Assembly (NCBI GenBank): GCA_031376885.1
Contig: JANMEL010000030.1
Coordinates: 1 to 64,000 of the forward strand
Length of the DNA: 64,000 bases
Direction of reading: 5' to 3'
Source of the DNA: Chamaesiphon sp031376885
Lineage (GTDB): Bacteria; Cyanobacteriota; Cyanobacteriia; Cyanobacteriales; Chamaesiphonaceae
The notes beneath the pieces are model-generated. The model was given only the letters and a program-made list of their open reading frames with translations. It had not been told where the DNA came from and searched no databases. Of the stretch, positions 7,763 through 17,232 are shown in pieces; the stretch's first letter is position 1; each line of letters opens with the position of its first letter. The translations under genes were made by a program, and so were the position numbers.

Positions 7763-8387
7763 TGTAGACCTCCTGGATTTTGGTAATTGCTCCAGCAGTC
7801 ATGACGATTTGGTCGGCGGCCAACAAATCGAATACATTTAATCCCGACGGAGAAATCATTTTAACTTTGGCAATGTTCCGAATCGACAACAGTGTATTGT
7901 CATCAATTTCTGGAACGATAATCAAGACCTTGCTCTCAGGTTCGACACCCCAACGAGCCAATGCACCGACAAACTCTTTGGTCTTGGGAGTGGCTAGTTG
8001 AGCCGTGAAATCTTCGACGACGATAATATCATCGGTGCGACCCATTAACGCAGTTCTCAGAGCCAATCTCCGCTCTTTGCGGTTCATTTTCATGTCATAG
8101 TCTTTGGGTTTTGGCCCAAAGATGACACCACCACCACGCCAGAGCGGAGAACGAATCGAACCAGCACGGGCGCGACCAGTTCCTTTTTGTCGCCAAGGTT
8201 TGCGACCACCACCTCGGACTTCAGCGCGAGTCTTGGCACAAGCTGTACCTTGACGAGCGTTGTTCGTCTGCCGAATTAGGGCACGGTGAACGATGTGGGA
8301 CGCATTTTCTTCTCTTGCAACTTGCATTTCGAGGGTGGCGGTGCCAGCTTCCTCGCCTTGCCAGTTGCGAATTACGCAATTAGCCAT
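7752..8387 (-). CDS. rplD: 50S ribosomal protein L4
   Basis: L4 lines the exit tunnel with its extended loop. In E. coli it also represses the S10 operon; no equivalent leader structure was established here. The 211-residue protein carries the loop signature GGGRKPWRQKGTGRARAGSIRSPLWRGGGVIFGPKP and a conserved helical C-terminal part. It follows rplC by 34 bases and overlaps rplW. Confidence 0.97.
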   Translation of the reverse strand: MANCVIRNWQGEEAGTATLEMQVAREENASHIVHRALIRQTNNARQGTACAKTRAEVRGGGRKPWRQKGTGRARAGSIRSPLWRGGGVIFGPKPKDYDMKMNRKERRLALRTALMGRTDDIIVVEDFTAQLATPKTKEFVGALARWGVEPESKVLIIVPEIDDNTLLSIRNIAKVKMISPSGLNVFDLLAADQIVMTAGAITKIQEVYNDN

Positions 8388-8421
8388 GATTAATTTTTAT
8401 CTCCTGATACTACTGTGACGA

Positions 8422-9060
8422 CTACTTACCTACTTTGACTTCAGGCACGATCCGCAGTAGTGCGCCCGGTTTGCCAGGAACCGAACCCTCAATCAAGAGA
8501 ATGTTGCGCTCGACATCGATGCGAGTCACAACCAATTTTTTGATTGTTACGCGAGTACCACCGAGTCGTCCTGCCATTTTCTTACCAGGGAAGACACGAC
8601 CAGGGGTTGTACCCGCACCAGTCGAACCAGGTTCGCGGTGATTTTTGGAACCGTGAGTCATTGGCCCACGAGCGAAGTTGTGGCGTTTTTGCCAACCAGC
8701 GAAACCGCGTCCGATGGTGTTACCTGTTACGTCGATACTTTGACCGACGGTGAAGATGTCTGGTTTGATTTCTTGTCCGAGCGTCCAAGCCTCAGTGCTA
8801 TCGACGCGAAATTCTTGGAGATGACGCAGAGGTGCAGCCTCAGATTTTTTGAGGTGTCCTAGTTCTGGTCGATTGAGTGCTTTTTCTTTGACTTCATCAT
8901 AACCAAGTTGGATGGAGCTATATCCATCTGTGTCTTTGGTTTTGATCTGAGTGACGGTGCATGGCCCTGCTTGAACGACGGTGACAGGAATTGCTCTCCC
9001 TGTCTCTTTGTCGAAAATTTGGGTCATGCCGAGTTTGGTGCCGAGAATACCGATAGACAC
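8422..9060 (-). CDS. rplC: 50S ribosomal protein L3 (GTG start)
   Basis: L3 initiates assembly of the large subunit and reaches toward the peptidyl transferase centre. It has 212 residues, beginning MSIGILGTKLGMTQIF and containing the GRGFAGWQKRHNFARGPMTHGSKNHR core. The start codon is GTG at 9060, supported by an AAGGAAG ribosome-binding site about ten bases upstream. It is the first gene of the operon here; rpsJ, which leads the E. coli operon, is absent. Confidence 0.97.
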   Translation of the reverse strand: MSIGILGTKLGMTQIFDKETGRAIPVTVVQAGPCTVTQIKTKDTDGYSSIQLGYDEVKEKALNRPELGHLKKSEAAPLRHLQEFRVDSTEAWTLGQEIKPDIFTVGQSIDVTGNTIGRGFAGWQKRHNFARGPMTHGSKNHREPGSTGAGTTPGRVFPGKKMAGRLGGTRVTIKKLVVTRIDVERNILLIEGSVPGKPGALLRIVPEVKVGK

Positions 9061-9777
9061 GGTTTGATAGACTTCCTTAGATTTGAAACAACAGGAAATA
9101 ATGGACTTCCACCGACAGGCGCGTCCATGTGTGGGTTTGACTTAAATTTATCAATGGGCAGATTCAAAGCATCTAGACGATCGCAGTCGCATGAGATGCG
9201 GATGATGCGGCGCGAAAGAAAACTTTCACTTCGAGTAAGAATGTACTGTGTTGCCGTGCGGATAAGTTAACCAGAGGCGATCGTTTTGAGTGCCGAAACA
9301 GACTGGGGCAGCAAGCTACCTAGTATCAGTTTCAGCCGATCGGCCATAGTCGCGACATGGGTTTGTCGGAAGTTTAGACCACGATCTATGACTATACAGT
9401 ATGCGATCGATATTGTCTATATCTTTGGGAATTTTGGGTGTTGGGAGGATTTGTCAGGGATTGAAACCATCCTCACAGGTAGGCTCCTCAAATAGATGTG
9501 GCTCACGATCGACGAATATCACGTTCTCTTGACGCTCTCCAGTGCGAGGCTTATTTCCGATGGGCGATGAGTCGATCTACAAACCTAATCAAATACAATA
9601 ATAACCATGAGTTAACTGTTTCTTAATCAATTAATTTATAAAAACTATTTTTACGTGTTGTTCGATCGTTTTATGGTCTTTCGGATAAAAATCAATTAAA
9701 ATATCGAATGAGGAGTTAACTTGCAAAAATGCAATTTGAGGTAATATTTTTCTTTTCTTGTTCAAGGAAATACATCA
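9061..9777. other. Intergenic leader region upstream of rplC and of the 9778 gene
   Basis: The 717 bases between the divergent rplC and the small gene at 9778 contain no convincing CDS. The region must hold the promoter and untranslated leader of the ribosomal operon. From about 9590 to 9777 it becomes clearly AT-rich, probably the promoter side of the 9778 gene. No tRNA or obvious riboswitch was recognised. Confidence 0.6.
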
Positions 9778-10143
9778 ATGTGGAAACTTTTATCATTAGT
9801 TCCTACCTCCATAATAGCTACATGTACATTAATTCAATTAGTAAGAGGTATGGCTCCTCCTGTCTCATCGCCGCTTAACCAATCATATATGGGTGGTGAA
9901 ACCATCGGACAACTTCAAGAGCGCAATGGTCAAGTCATCTACGAAGGAAGACGAAAATCAGGATCCATATCTACTGAAGCATGTTCTATCCATCTATTGT
10001 CGTCGGCGACAGTATACAAATGCAAACTAAAAAATGAGGATATTCTTTTTGAATGTCACTGGAGAACTCACTCGCCAAAACTATTAGAAGTAAAGGTATT
10101 TATCGAAGACAGGCTAAGTAGTACGATTGTTTTAACTAACTAA
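9778..10143 (+). CDS. Small putative secreted protein, unknown function
   Basis: The 121-residue product is not recognised. Residues 1-25 look like a signal peptide or membrane anchor (MWKLLSLVPTSIIATC, then LIQLVRG). The rest is a small hydrophilic domain with three cysteines after the leader. An AAGGAAA ribosome-binding site precedes the ATG. Base composition is more AT-rich than in neighbouring housekeeping genes, hinting at an accessory gene. It is transcribed towards the 113-residue gene on the other strand. Confidence 0.6.
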   Translation: MWKLLSLVPTSIIATCTLIQLVRGMAPPVSSPLNQSYMGGETIGQLQERNGQVIYEGRRKSGSISTEACSIHLLSSATVYKCKLKNEDILFECHWRTHSPKLLEVKVFIEDRLSSTIVLTN

Positions 10144-10158
10144 TGGCTTTTTTGATGC

Positions 10159-10190
10159 TGAGGTATGAGGAATTGAATCTTCATACCTCA
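10159..10190. terminator. Hairpin between convergent small genes
   Basis: TGAGGTATGA at 10159-10168 and TCATACCTCA at 10181-10190 form a perfect 10-bp stem with a 12-base loop between two convergent genes. No long U-tract follows on either strand, so a role in termination is plausible but not certain. Confidence 0.45.
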
Positions 10191-10207
10191 AATTATCGAG
10201 TCTAAAC

Positions 10208-10549
10208 TTAACGACATTTCCTGTTTAATTGATGGGAAGCATTAATACCGAACCTACCAACAGGGGTACTTAATCCTGGGTTGACGAAGACAGAGGCATT
10301 TCCTTGTGTGTCACAACCGATCGAGACTGGAAATCTTGGTGGGGTATAAGTAACCCGAATCTTGGCGCGGTGCTTATCTAAAAACGGTTGAACTTTTGCC
10401 TGTTGAAATCTATCGAATTTTTGCCGAACTGTATTCGCGCTAACTGGCTGAATTTCGATCGCGGTAAAAATAAGCGATCCGGTGAGGAGATAGAGTACCT
10501 GCTTTTTGCTCACGATCGTTAGCCTGAAGTAGTTCTGAGGTCGATACAA
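10208..10549 (-). CDS. Small putative secreted protein, unknown function
   Basis: The product of up to 113 residues has a clear Sec-type leader (KKQVLYLLTGSLIFTAIE, then PVSA cleavage-like end). The mature part is about 75 residues, with VTYTPPRFPVSIGCDTQGNASVFVNPG in its centre and two cysteines. The ATG at 10549 adds 12 residues before the leader. A GTG at 10513 (VSKKQ) would give a more conventional signal peptide. Family not recognised. Confidence 0.6.
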   Translation of the reverse strand: MYRPQNYFRLTIVSKKQVLYLLTGSLIFTAIEIQPVSANTVRQKFDRFQQAKVQPFLDKHRAKIRVTYTPPRFPVSIGCDTQGNASVFVNPGLSTPVGRFGINASHQLNRKCR

Positions 10550-10730
10550 GCATTATAACGGTTAATTTATCCTCCGTCGATTTTTTGCCTGTCTAAACGC
10601 CAGCACGCGCCCTCATAATCGATCGATACATACTTACTTGCCCCCGATTCCCGATCGAAAAGGTGCTCGATTGAATAGCAAATTTCGCCAATCAGTGCTA
10701 AATAGATTTATATCGATCGGGAATGAACTT

Positions 10731-12578
10731 ATGATCTGCTGTCTAAATCCTCGTTGTAATCAGGAAAATCCCCCTTGCCGTGAGGGTACCGAGCATTGTA
10801 CTAGCTGTGGACAACAGTTGGTACTATTGTTCGATCGATATCGCCCAATCCGCCGGATGGGTACAGGAGAATCTGCTGTCACTTATTTTGCTCAAGATCG
10901 GCAGGCATTTGTTAACAAAGATTGTGTCATCAAACAACTATCGATCCAAAATCCTGAGATCGGCGAATTGGCAGAACGTGAGGCGCAAAAGTTACACAAT
11001 CTCAGCAACAAAACTACCCAAGTTCCCAAGATCTTAGATTACCAATTGGATGGGGAATATCTGTATTTAGTTCAGTGGTTTGTCGATGGGGAAAACATGG
11101 ATGAATATCTGGCACGTCACGGGGCTTTTTCAGAGGATGAGGTCGTGGATTTTATGAATTCATTACTACCAGTTTTGGAGTTGATTCACAAGCACAAAGT
11201 CATTCATCGCGATCTGAAGTTGGAGAACATTATTCGACGGAGTAATGGTGAACTCGTGTTAACAGATTTTGGGATTGGCAAGCAGTCTACAGGCAATATA
11301 TTTGAAGGTGCCCCTGGCACTCCAGGTTATACGGCTTTTGAGCAGACAGAGCAAGGAATATCAAATCCAGCTAGTGATTTATACAGTTTGGGTGCAGCTT
11401 GTTTTCATTTATTGACAGGCAAACATCCCAATATTGCTTTTCAAGATCGCGAACATGGTTGGACAAATAAATGGCAAGAGCATTTACATCAGACGATCAG
11501 CAAGGATCTCAGTAATATTGTTGATAAGTTGCTGCAAAAGAATTATCGCGATCGATATCAGTCAGCCAAAAATGTATCGAAAGATCTAAACTTGATTTAC
11601 CGTAGAAGTGCATCCAAGGCAGCAAATGCAAATCGAACCCAGAATCTCAGCATTGGCAGCATCCCCAGAAACTCCCGTTCGAGAGTTAGCAGAAATTCAG
11701 GTATCAATGGGAATAGCTCCCAATCTAGAGTTGGCAGAGATTCAAGAGACAATAATCTGGATGATTCACCAGCAAGGGGTGCTAGAAATAGATCGGCAGA
11801 ATTAAATCGCGACTATACATGGTTGAATTTTAATACGGTATTATTTGGCGGAGTTGTGGTTGGGGCGATCGTGCTATTACCGACGATTCAAAGACAATAT
11901 AGATTGATGAATCCATCGAAGGCGATCGAGGATTATACTCAAGTCATTAATACCAATCCTAGTGATACCGAGGCTTATGCTCATCGCGGTGATGCTAACT
12001 TGGCAGTTGGCAATAAGAAAGAGGCACTCGAAGATTATACTCAAGCGATCGCGCTCAATCCAGAGGATGCTAATATCTATTTTCAACGGGGAAAGGTTCG
12101 CGCTAATTCTAATGACAAGCAAGGCGCGATCGAGGATTATACTCAAGCTATTACCCTCAAACCTGATGAGCCAGATGTTTATTCTAAGCGCGGCAATGCT
12201 TATTCGGCGATCGGTAATAAAAAAGAAGCAATTGAGGACTATACTCAAGTTATTACGCTCAAACCAGATCGAGTAGATGCTTACTTCCATCGGGGTCTCG
12301 ATCGAGCCAATATTGGCGATAAGCAAGGGGCAATTGAGGACTATACTCAAGTAATTACCCTCGAACCAGATCGTGCTGATGCTTATTTCGATCGGGGTAA
12401 TCTTCGATCGGCTGTAGGTGATAAGCAAGGCGCGATCGAGGATTTGACAAAATCGATCGATCTCAGATCGGATCGTGCTGCTGCTTATAAAAGTCGCGGT
12501 AATGCTCGTGCGGCAATCGGTGATAAAAAAGGAGCATCTGATGACTATGCTCAAGCAGATAAATTATCTAAAAAGTAA
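10731..12578 (+). CDS. Serine/threonine protein kinase with zinc ribbon, TM segment and TPR repeats
   Basis: This is a Hanks-type kinase of the cyanobacterial class starting MICCLNPxC. I choose the ATG at 10731; an upstream TTG at 10638 is open but adds unrelated residues. An N-terminal four-cysteine ribbon (CCLNPRC..CTSC, residues 3-27) precedes the kinase domain. That domain has the glycine-rich loop GTGESAVTY near residue 44, an IKQ lysine, HRDLKLEN near 158, DFG near 180, and a GTPGYTAFE activation segment. A low-complexity S/R/N linker follows, then one membrane segment (residues about 366-388). About six TPR units with IEDYTQ(A/V)I cores run to the C-terminus. It probably senses or docks partners through the TPRs; substrates are unknown. 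Confidence 0.92.
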   Translation: MICCLNPRCNQENPPCREGTEHCTSCGQQLVLLFDRYRPIRRMGTGESAVTYFAQDRQAFVNKDCVIKQLSIQNPEIGELAEREAQKLHNLSNKTTQVPKILDYQLDGEYLYLVQWFVDGENMDEYLARHGAFSEDEVVDFMNSLLPVLELIHKHKVIHRDLKLENIIRRSNGELVLTDFGIGKQSTGNIFEGAPGTPGYTAFEQTEQGISNPASDLYSLGAACFHLLTGKHPNIAFQDREHGWTNKWQEHLHQTISKDLSNIVDKLLQKNYRDRYQSAKNVSKDLNLIYRRSASKAANANRTQNLSIGSIPRNSRSRVSRNSGINGNSSQSRVGRDSRDNNLDDSPARGARNRSAELNRDYTWLNFNTVLFGGVVVGAIVLLPTIQRQYRLMNPSKAIEDYTQVINTNPSDTEAYAHRGDANLAVGNKKEALEDYTQAIALNPEDANIYFQRGKVRANSNDKQGAIEDYTQAITLKPDEPDVYSKRGNAYSAIGNKKEAIEDYTQVITLKPDRVDAYFHRGLDRANIGDKQGAIEDYTQVITLEPDRADAYFDRGNLRSAVGDKQGAIEDLTKSIDLRSDRAAAYKSRGNARAAIGDKKGASDDYAQADKLSKK

Positions 12579-12617
12579 GCTAATATTGCCATCACAATCC
12601 AAAATCTAACTATCTAA

Positions 12618-13490
12618 ATGAAGCACTCAAAGCAATCCTATTCCCCGTTTCAAAATTTTTGGAAATCTCCGACAGCTAAATTATGGGGGATTTATGGAAG
12701 CTTGAGTGCGATCGCTGGGGTGATGTTATTTCCCCTGCTATGGTTATTTAGTACGGCACTTAAATCGGCGGATGAAAATATTTTCCAATCGCCACCCCAA
12801 TTATTACCCACTCACCCGACAATCGACAATATTGTCATGGTATGGCAGAGTAATGATTTTGGGCGGTATTTAGTTAATAGTAGTGTTGTCGCAATTCTGA
12901 GCGTTGTTATCAACTTGATTTTTTGCTCTTTAGCTGCTTACCCCTTAGCTAGGTTAGAATTCAAAGGGAGAGAAATCATCTTTGCGATCGTCGTATCAAC
13001 AATTATGATTCCCTTTCAAATTATCATGATTCCCCTATATATTCTCGCGGTACAATTAGGACTCGTAAATAGTTATCTAGGAGCAATTTTACCCAACTTA
13101 GTTTCAGCCTTTGGGATCTTCTTACTCCGTCAAGCCTTTCAATCTGTACCCAAAGAGCTGGAAGAAGCCGCCAGAATCGACGGTTGTTGGGAAATTGGGA
13201 TTTGGTGGAGTATCATGCTCCCCGCAATTCGCCCCGCACTAGTAACGCTCTCAATATTCGTCTTCATCGGTGCCTGGAGTGACTTCCTATGGCCCCTAAT
13301 CGTCCTTCAGGAGGATACATACTATACCTTACCTTTAGCGGTTGCCAAGCTCTCAGAGGGTGCCTTTGGATTGAATTGGCGACTGGTAGCGGCTGGCTCG
13401 GTAATTTCGATCGCACCTGTACTAATCCTATTCGTTTTCGTTCAACAGTATATCGTTCCTACAGCAGCAGGTAGTGGCGTAAAAGGTTAG
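12618..13490 (+). CDS. Carbohydrate-type ABC transporter permease (MalG/LacG-like)
   Basis: This is an inner-membrane subunit of a binding-protein-dependent sugar importer, 290 residues with about six TM helices. The EAA loop (EEAARIDGCWEIGIWWSIMLPAIRPAL) that contacts the ATPase is intact. No partner permease, binding protein or ATPase is present nearby, so the gene is an orphan here. Its last 150 coding bases, plus five bases after the stop codon, are duplicated at 16822-16977. It lies 39 bases after the kinase gene. Confidence 0.9.
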   Translation: MKHSKQSYSPFQNFWKSPTAKLWGIYGSLSAIAGVMLFPLLWLFSTALKSADENIFQSPPQLLPTHPTIDNIVMVWQSNDFGRYLVNSSVVAILSVVINLIFCSLAAYPLARLEFKGREIIFAIVVSTIMIPFQIIMIPLYILAVQLGLVNSYLGAILPNLVSAFGIFLLRQAFQSVPKELEEAARIDGCWEIGIWWSIMLPAIRPALVTLSIFVFIGAWSDFLWPLIVLQEDTYYTLPLAVAKLSEGAFGLNWRLVAAGSVISIAPVLILFVFVQQYIVPTAAGSGVKG

Positions 13491-13495
13491 GTTCG
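13340..13495 (+). repeat. 156-bp direct repeat, left copy (permease 3' end)
   Basis: This segment is the 3' end and stop codon of the permease gene. It matches 16822-16977 at 154 of 156 positions, with the two differences at 13399 (C versus T) and 13439 (C versus T). The first would change Ser to Leu; the second is silent. Confidence 0.95.
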
Positions 13496-13519
13496 CACTA
13501 AGAGAGTGGTTATGGCTTC

Positions 13520-15007
13520 TCATTTAGGATTGCCATCTGTTAATTTAGCAATAAAGTTATTACTATTTTTGGCTAGATTAGGATATTTTTCAAGAATGCT
13601 GTTTACTTTCTTATTAATAGTTGTCTTTCGATCTTTATCTACCGTGTTATAATTTTCGATAAAATTGAAGCTCCCTAGCAAATACTCAGCTCCTAATTTT
13701 CGTTTGGATGAAATATATTCTTCAGTTACTTCTCGATCGATTAACCATCCCCGTCGATTTGATAGATAAAGTAATGTTGGATCCCCACCAGTACTAGATA
13801 TAACTAGCGCATTTTTCGGCGCGATAGATTTTATTTCCTCTGCTAATTTAACTACCTCAGATTCGCCTGCTTTTTCTACTGACATATATCCAGTCGTGTA
13901 GAGTATCGATCCCACAAGTAATGCTAACGATAAGCAAATTACTATAGCTCGTTTGTGTGAATCGAAATATCGATCGCAAGCCTTCCCAATGAACACAACT
14001 GCTGGTAGCATAAATGGCAGTTGATAATACTCGTGAACCACGCTAGTTACAGGCACTAAAATCCAAGTGAATGCAATTGCAATTAACCAAATATCAAATA
14101 CATATTCCCGTATGCTTTTTTTAGGGAGCAGTAATCCCGCAATAAAAATGGGAAAACAAAAAATAGCAAAATGTCTAAAGAAAGTTCTGAATATTAGTTC
14201 CGTCCAAAAATTTAATGTTAATAAAATACTATAGTCATACCTATTTGTTGAATCCGATGAAAAGCCAAAAGTATTGCCATACTCCAAAAATATATTGTGG
14301 GCGTGATGGTACCAAGCAAATACACTAACTAAAATAAAAATGCCGTAAACCCACAGAGTTAATTTAGAAAAAAGTTTAAATCCAAACTTAGTCCATGCTA
14401 AATAAAAAAGTGGTACTCCCAAATATATAACTGGCAAAACTTTGATAAGGCACGCCAGACAAACAAAGACAGCCGATAAAATCAAATCTTTATGTTTCTC
14501 TGAATCGATCCAATTATTGAAATAGTGGATGCCGATAATAGAACACATCAACAGCATTGATTCGGGCTGAAATGTTCTGCTGTAATAGATATTAAGTGGT
14601 AAAATAGAATAGATAAGGCAAGCCCAAAATGCTGCGGTTCCGTTGAAAAACTTGAGCGTAAGTTGATACAAAAAATAAATCGTTACTAGAAAGCAGGCAA
14701 CTGACAATAATCTGCCTAGTGAGTCATGAACGCCGAAAATACGATAAAGTAAAGCAACTATAAACGAATAAATTGGGAATTCAGTTTCACAATATCCAGG
14801 TAAACCGCCCCAGTCGATTTGAGGGTAAAATAAATTTAATCCATTTGCGTCAAAATTTCTTGACATTGCTGCGGTGTCTGATTGCCGCCATGAGTGAACC
14901 CCGATAAGTGGTGCCGTAATATTATATATCCTCACTGACAAAGCCAGCGATAATAGAAATAATATCGGTCGATTCTTTATTTGACTTTCGATGGCACTAA
15001 TTTTCAT
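13520..15007 (-). CDS. GT39/ArnT-like membrane glycosyltransferase
   Basis: This 495-residue protein has about ten or more TM helices and resembles the dolichyl-phosphate-mannose protein mannosyltransferase (PMT_2) family, which uses polyprenyl-phosphate sugars. The first periplasmic loop GVHSWRQSDTAAMSRNF contains the acidic residue typical of the family's active site. A second loop motif, GLPGYCETEFPIYS, follows. The gene is divergent from a GT2-GtrA gene that probably makes the lipid-linked sugar donor. Both lie between direct repeats of the permease 3' end, and both are noticeably AT-rich, suggesting a laterally acquired pair. Acceptor unknown. Confidence 0.8.
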   Translation of the reverse strand: MKISAIESQIKNRPILFLLSLALSVRIYNITAPLIGVHSWRQSDTAAMSRNFDANGLNLFYPQIDWGGLPGYCETEFPIYSFIVALLYRIFGVHDSLGRLLSVACFLVTIYFLYQLTLKFFNGTAAFWACLIYSILPLNIYYSRTFQPESMLLMCSIIGIHYFNNWIDSEKHKDLILSAVFVCLACLIKVLPVIYLGVPLFYLAWTKFGFKLFSKLTLWVYGIFILVSVFAWYHHAHNIFLEYGNTFGFSSDSTNRYDYSILLTLNFWTELIFRTFFRHFAIFCFPIFIAGLLLPKKSIREYVFDIWLIAIAFTWILVPVTSVVHEYYQLPFMLPAVVFIGKACDRYFDSHKRAIVICLSLALLVGSILYTTGYMSVEKAGESEVVKLAEEIKSIAPKNALVISSTGGDPTLLYLSNRRGWLIDREVTEEYISSKRKLGAEYLLGSFNFIENYNTVDKDRKTTINKKVNSILEKYPNLAKNSNNFIAKLTDGNPK

Positions 15008-15490
15008 CAGAAGCTCTAAAAATAAGATAAGTTTACTATACTCTGCACAAACAATAATTGCGATTTTGATAAAACTATCCGTTACGGCTAACGTCTAGCA
15101 CACTCGTGAGAGTAAGCCTTCGCCCGAGCTGTTCGACATTCAAAATACATCCGCCGTTTAAAGACTATTGCAAGGCAAACGCTTCACTACAGCCAACCAC
15201 CCCGCGTGAGCGAACTGGGTTGAGAAAATAGAATGTGGAATTTAGATATCGAACAGCTTATCACAGTGCAAAGTATAACTATGATTTGATGCAGATAGAC
15301 AATACCACAAAAAACAGGATTTCGCAAGATCGAATAGAATAGAAATTATTAGATGATGTTTAAACAGTCTATTAGCTAAAATCCACCCAAAATGAAGAGT
15401 GAAGTCTTCGTCAGATAAAAGGTATGCTAATCTCATAGGGTAGGATAGTTATATTGAGAACAAAATACTAAGGCTCAACTGTATCATGTT
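15008..15490. other. Intergenic region between divergent glycosyltransferases
   Basis: No convincing gene is seen. It must contain the promoters of both glycosyltransferase genes. A degenerate copy of the GTTACGGCTA palindrome lies near 15081-15102. A 64-residue open frame on the minus strand at 15242-15436 has no recognisable features and is not called. Confidence 0.5.
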
Positions 15491-16801
15491 ATGGAACTCG
15501 AATCGATCGGGTTATTTTCCTATAATGTCGCCAACGGACTTAACATTATAGATAGTGAATTAGCCAGTTATTTCATTAACTTTATTAGTAAACAGAATAT
15601 CATGAGCTACAATCAAGACGACTTATTATTAGAAGTCCCTGGGGGATCGTTAGTAATTACTGAGCAATCTTCGATCGAAAAGGTTCTAAAGCTATCTCTA
15701 GTAATTCCGACATTTAATGAAAGTAAAAATATTGAGGAGATCGTACGAATTTTATGTAAATTGCTCGATGAAATCATTCCAGCAAATTATGAACTAATTG
15801 TTGTTGATGATGACAGTCCCGATTTTACCTGGGTATTAGCTTGCAAATTAATACCATATTACCCTCAATTGCGCGTCATGCGTCGCGAAACAGAACGGGG
15901 ACTTTCTACTGCCGTAATTCGCGGTTGGCAAGCCGCCAGAGGCGAAATCTTAGGGGTAATTGATGGGGATTTGCAGCACCCTCCAGAAATCCTCTTACAA
16001 CTGTGGGAAGAGATGGAAAAAGGTGCCCAATTGTCAGTCGCTAGCCGGAATATTGAAGGCGGTGGGGTGAGTGAATGGAGTGTAGTGCGCCGATTTTTGT
16101 CTCGTGGGGCACAAGTACTGGGCTTGATTATTTTACCAGAAGTCATAGGTCGTCTCTCCGATCCAATGAGTGGTTTTTTCATGGTAAGACGTAGTGCTAT
16201 TTCTGACCGACTATTGAGTCCCGTTGGGTATAAAATATTAATCGAAGTAGCTGGTAGAGGTAGGATTAGATGGATTTCTGAAACTGGTTATGTCTTTAGA
16301 GAGCGGATGGCAGGAGCAAGTAAGGTTACATGGAAACAATATGTAGAATATCTTCAACATTTAGTTAGACTTAGATTTTCTTTGTGGCCGATTGCGCGAT
16401 TTTTGCGATTTGGACTGGTCGGTTTTAGTGGTGTTTTTGTCGATTTAGGAATATTTTATTTACTGCGTACAGGTTTGGGACTAGCGTTAACTCGTAGTAG
16501 CATTTTTTCTTCAGAAATAGCGATTATTAATAATTTTTTATGGAACGATCTTTGGACTTTCGCAGACATATCTCAAAACCAAAAAGGAGTCCGTCAACGG
16601 TTACGAAGATTTCTCAAATTTAACATGGTTTGCCTTTCAGGAGTATTTCTAAATGTTTTAATCGTAAATTTGTTGTTCAACATAACTCATATCAATGAAT
16701 ATATAGCAAAGTTAATTGCGATCGCGGTAGTCACACTCTTGAACTTTTGGTTGAATTTAAAGTTAAGTTGGAGAGTGACAGATGTCAATGATGGTAAATA
16801 A
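15491..16801 (+). CDS. Polyprenyl-phosphate glycosyltransferase (GT2) fused to GtrA domain
   Basis: The GT2 catalytic domain (residues about 65-290) has LVIPTFNESKNI, VVDDDSPDFTW and the DGDLQHPPE metal-binding motif of dolichol-phosphate-mannose-synthase-like enzymes. These load a sugar from a nucleotide donor onto a lipid phosphate. The C-terminal part (from about residue 300) is a four-helix GtrA-type membrane domain with FLRFGLVGFSGVFVDLG and a related second half, thought to flip or anchor the lipid-sugar. An alternative ATG at 15602 (MSYNQDD) would remove 37 poorly conserved residues; neither start has a clear Shine-Dalgarno. It probably feeds the neighbouring GT39-like enzyme. Confidence 0.88.
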   Translation: MELESIGLFSYNVANGLNIIDSELASYFINFISKQNIMSYNQDDLLLEVPGGSLVITEQSSIEKVLKLSLVIPTFNESKNIEEIVRILCKLLDEIIPANYELIVVDDDSPDFTWVLACKLIPYYPQLRVMRRETERGLSTAVIRGWQAARGEILGVIDGDLQHPPEILLQLWEEMEKGAQLSVASRNIEGGGVSEWSVVRRFLSRGAQVLGLIILPEVIGRLSDPMSGFFMVRRSAISDRLLSPVGYKILIEVAGRGRIRWISETGYVFRERMAGASKVTWKQYVEYLQHLVRLRFSLWPIARFLRFGLVGFSGVFVDLGIFYLLRTGLGLALTRSSIFSSEIAIINNFLWNDLWTFADISQNQKGVRQRLRRFLKFNMVCLSGVFLNVLIVNLLFNITHINEYIAKLIAIAVVTLLNFWLNLKLSWRVTDVNDGK

Positions 16802-16821
16802 TCAAGTACTGTAGCATCAGG

Positions 16822-16972
16822 GGTTGCCAAGCTCTCAGAGGGTGCCTTTGGATTGAATTGGCGACTGGTAGCGGCTGGCTTGGTAATTTCGATCGCACCT
16901 GTACTAATCCTATTCGTTTTTGTTCAACAGTATATCGTTCCTACAGCAGCAGGTAGTGGCGTAAAAGGTTAG
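16822..16972 (+). pseudogene. Permease 3' fragment (duplicate of the 12618-13490 gene end)
   Basis: This fragment encodes the last 49 residues of the permease in frame to its TAG stop. It has no start or upstream coding sequence. The nucleotide match to 13340-13490 is nearly perfect. The duplicated block extends five bases past the stop codon, to 16977. It is a gene remnant rather than a functional CDS. Confidence 0.92.
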
Positions 16973-16977
16973 GTTCG
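16822..16977 (+). repeat. 156-bp direct repeat, right copy
   Basis: This is the right-hand copy of the block at 13340-13495, in the same orientation and offset by 3482 bases. The two copies bracket the glycosyltransferase pair. About 255 bases without a gene follow before the next CDS. Confidence 0.95.
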
Positions 16978-17232
16978 ATCGTGGAGAATGCGTGTAAAAA
17001 CCTGCAAGATAACTACAAAAATATTTTATCTCTGGATCGATCGAACTCGATCGATAATTGGGCATACTGACTTTTAGTGTTAGTCAAACTAACCCCGACT
17101 ACCTTGCTTGTCATTTAGTTTTAGTGACTCAGTTTTTCAGCGTCTTGTTAACGTAATAAGCGACAGCGTATGCTTTTAAATTTATCATGAACAATATCTA
17201 ATTTAGATTCTTTATTTCAAAAAAGAAATGTC

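Noticed and set aside
9286..9495. 69-codon plus-strand frame upstream of the 9778 gene
   Set aside because: Its composition is not protein-like and it lacks a ribosome-binding site. It falls in the leader region of the ribosomal operon.
11877..12554. 226-codon minus-strand frame opposite the TPR part of the kinase gene
   Set aside because: It is the antisense of the repeated TPR codons, which explains its length and its repetitive I/S-rich translation.
15242..15436. 64-codon minus-strand frame between the glycosyltransferases
   Set aside because: No start signal, no recognisable motif, and it lies in AT-rich promoter DNA where chance frames are common.
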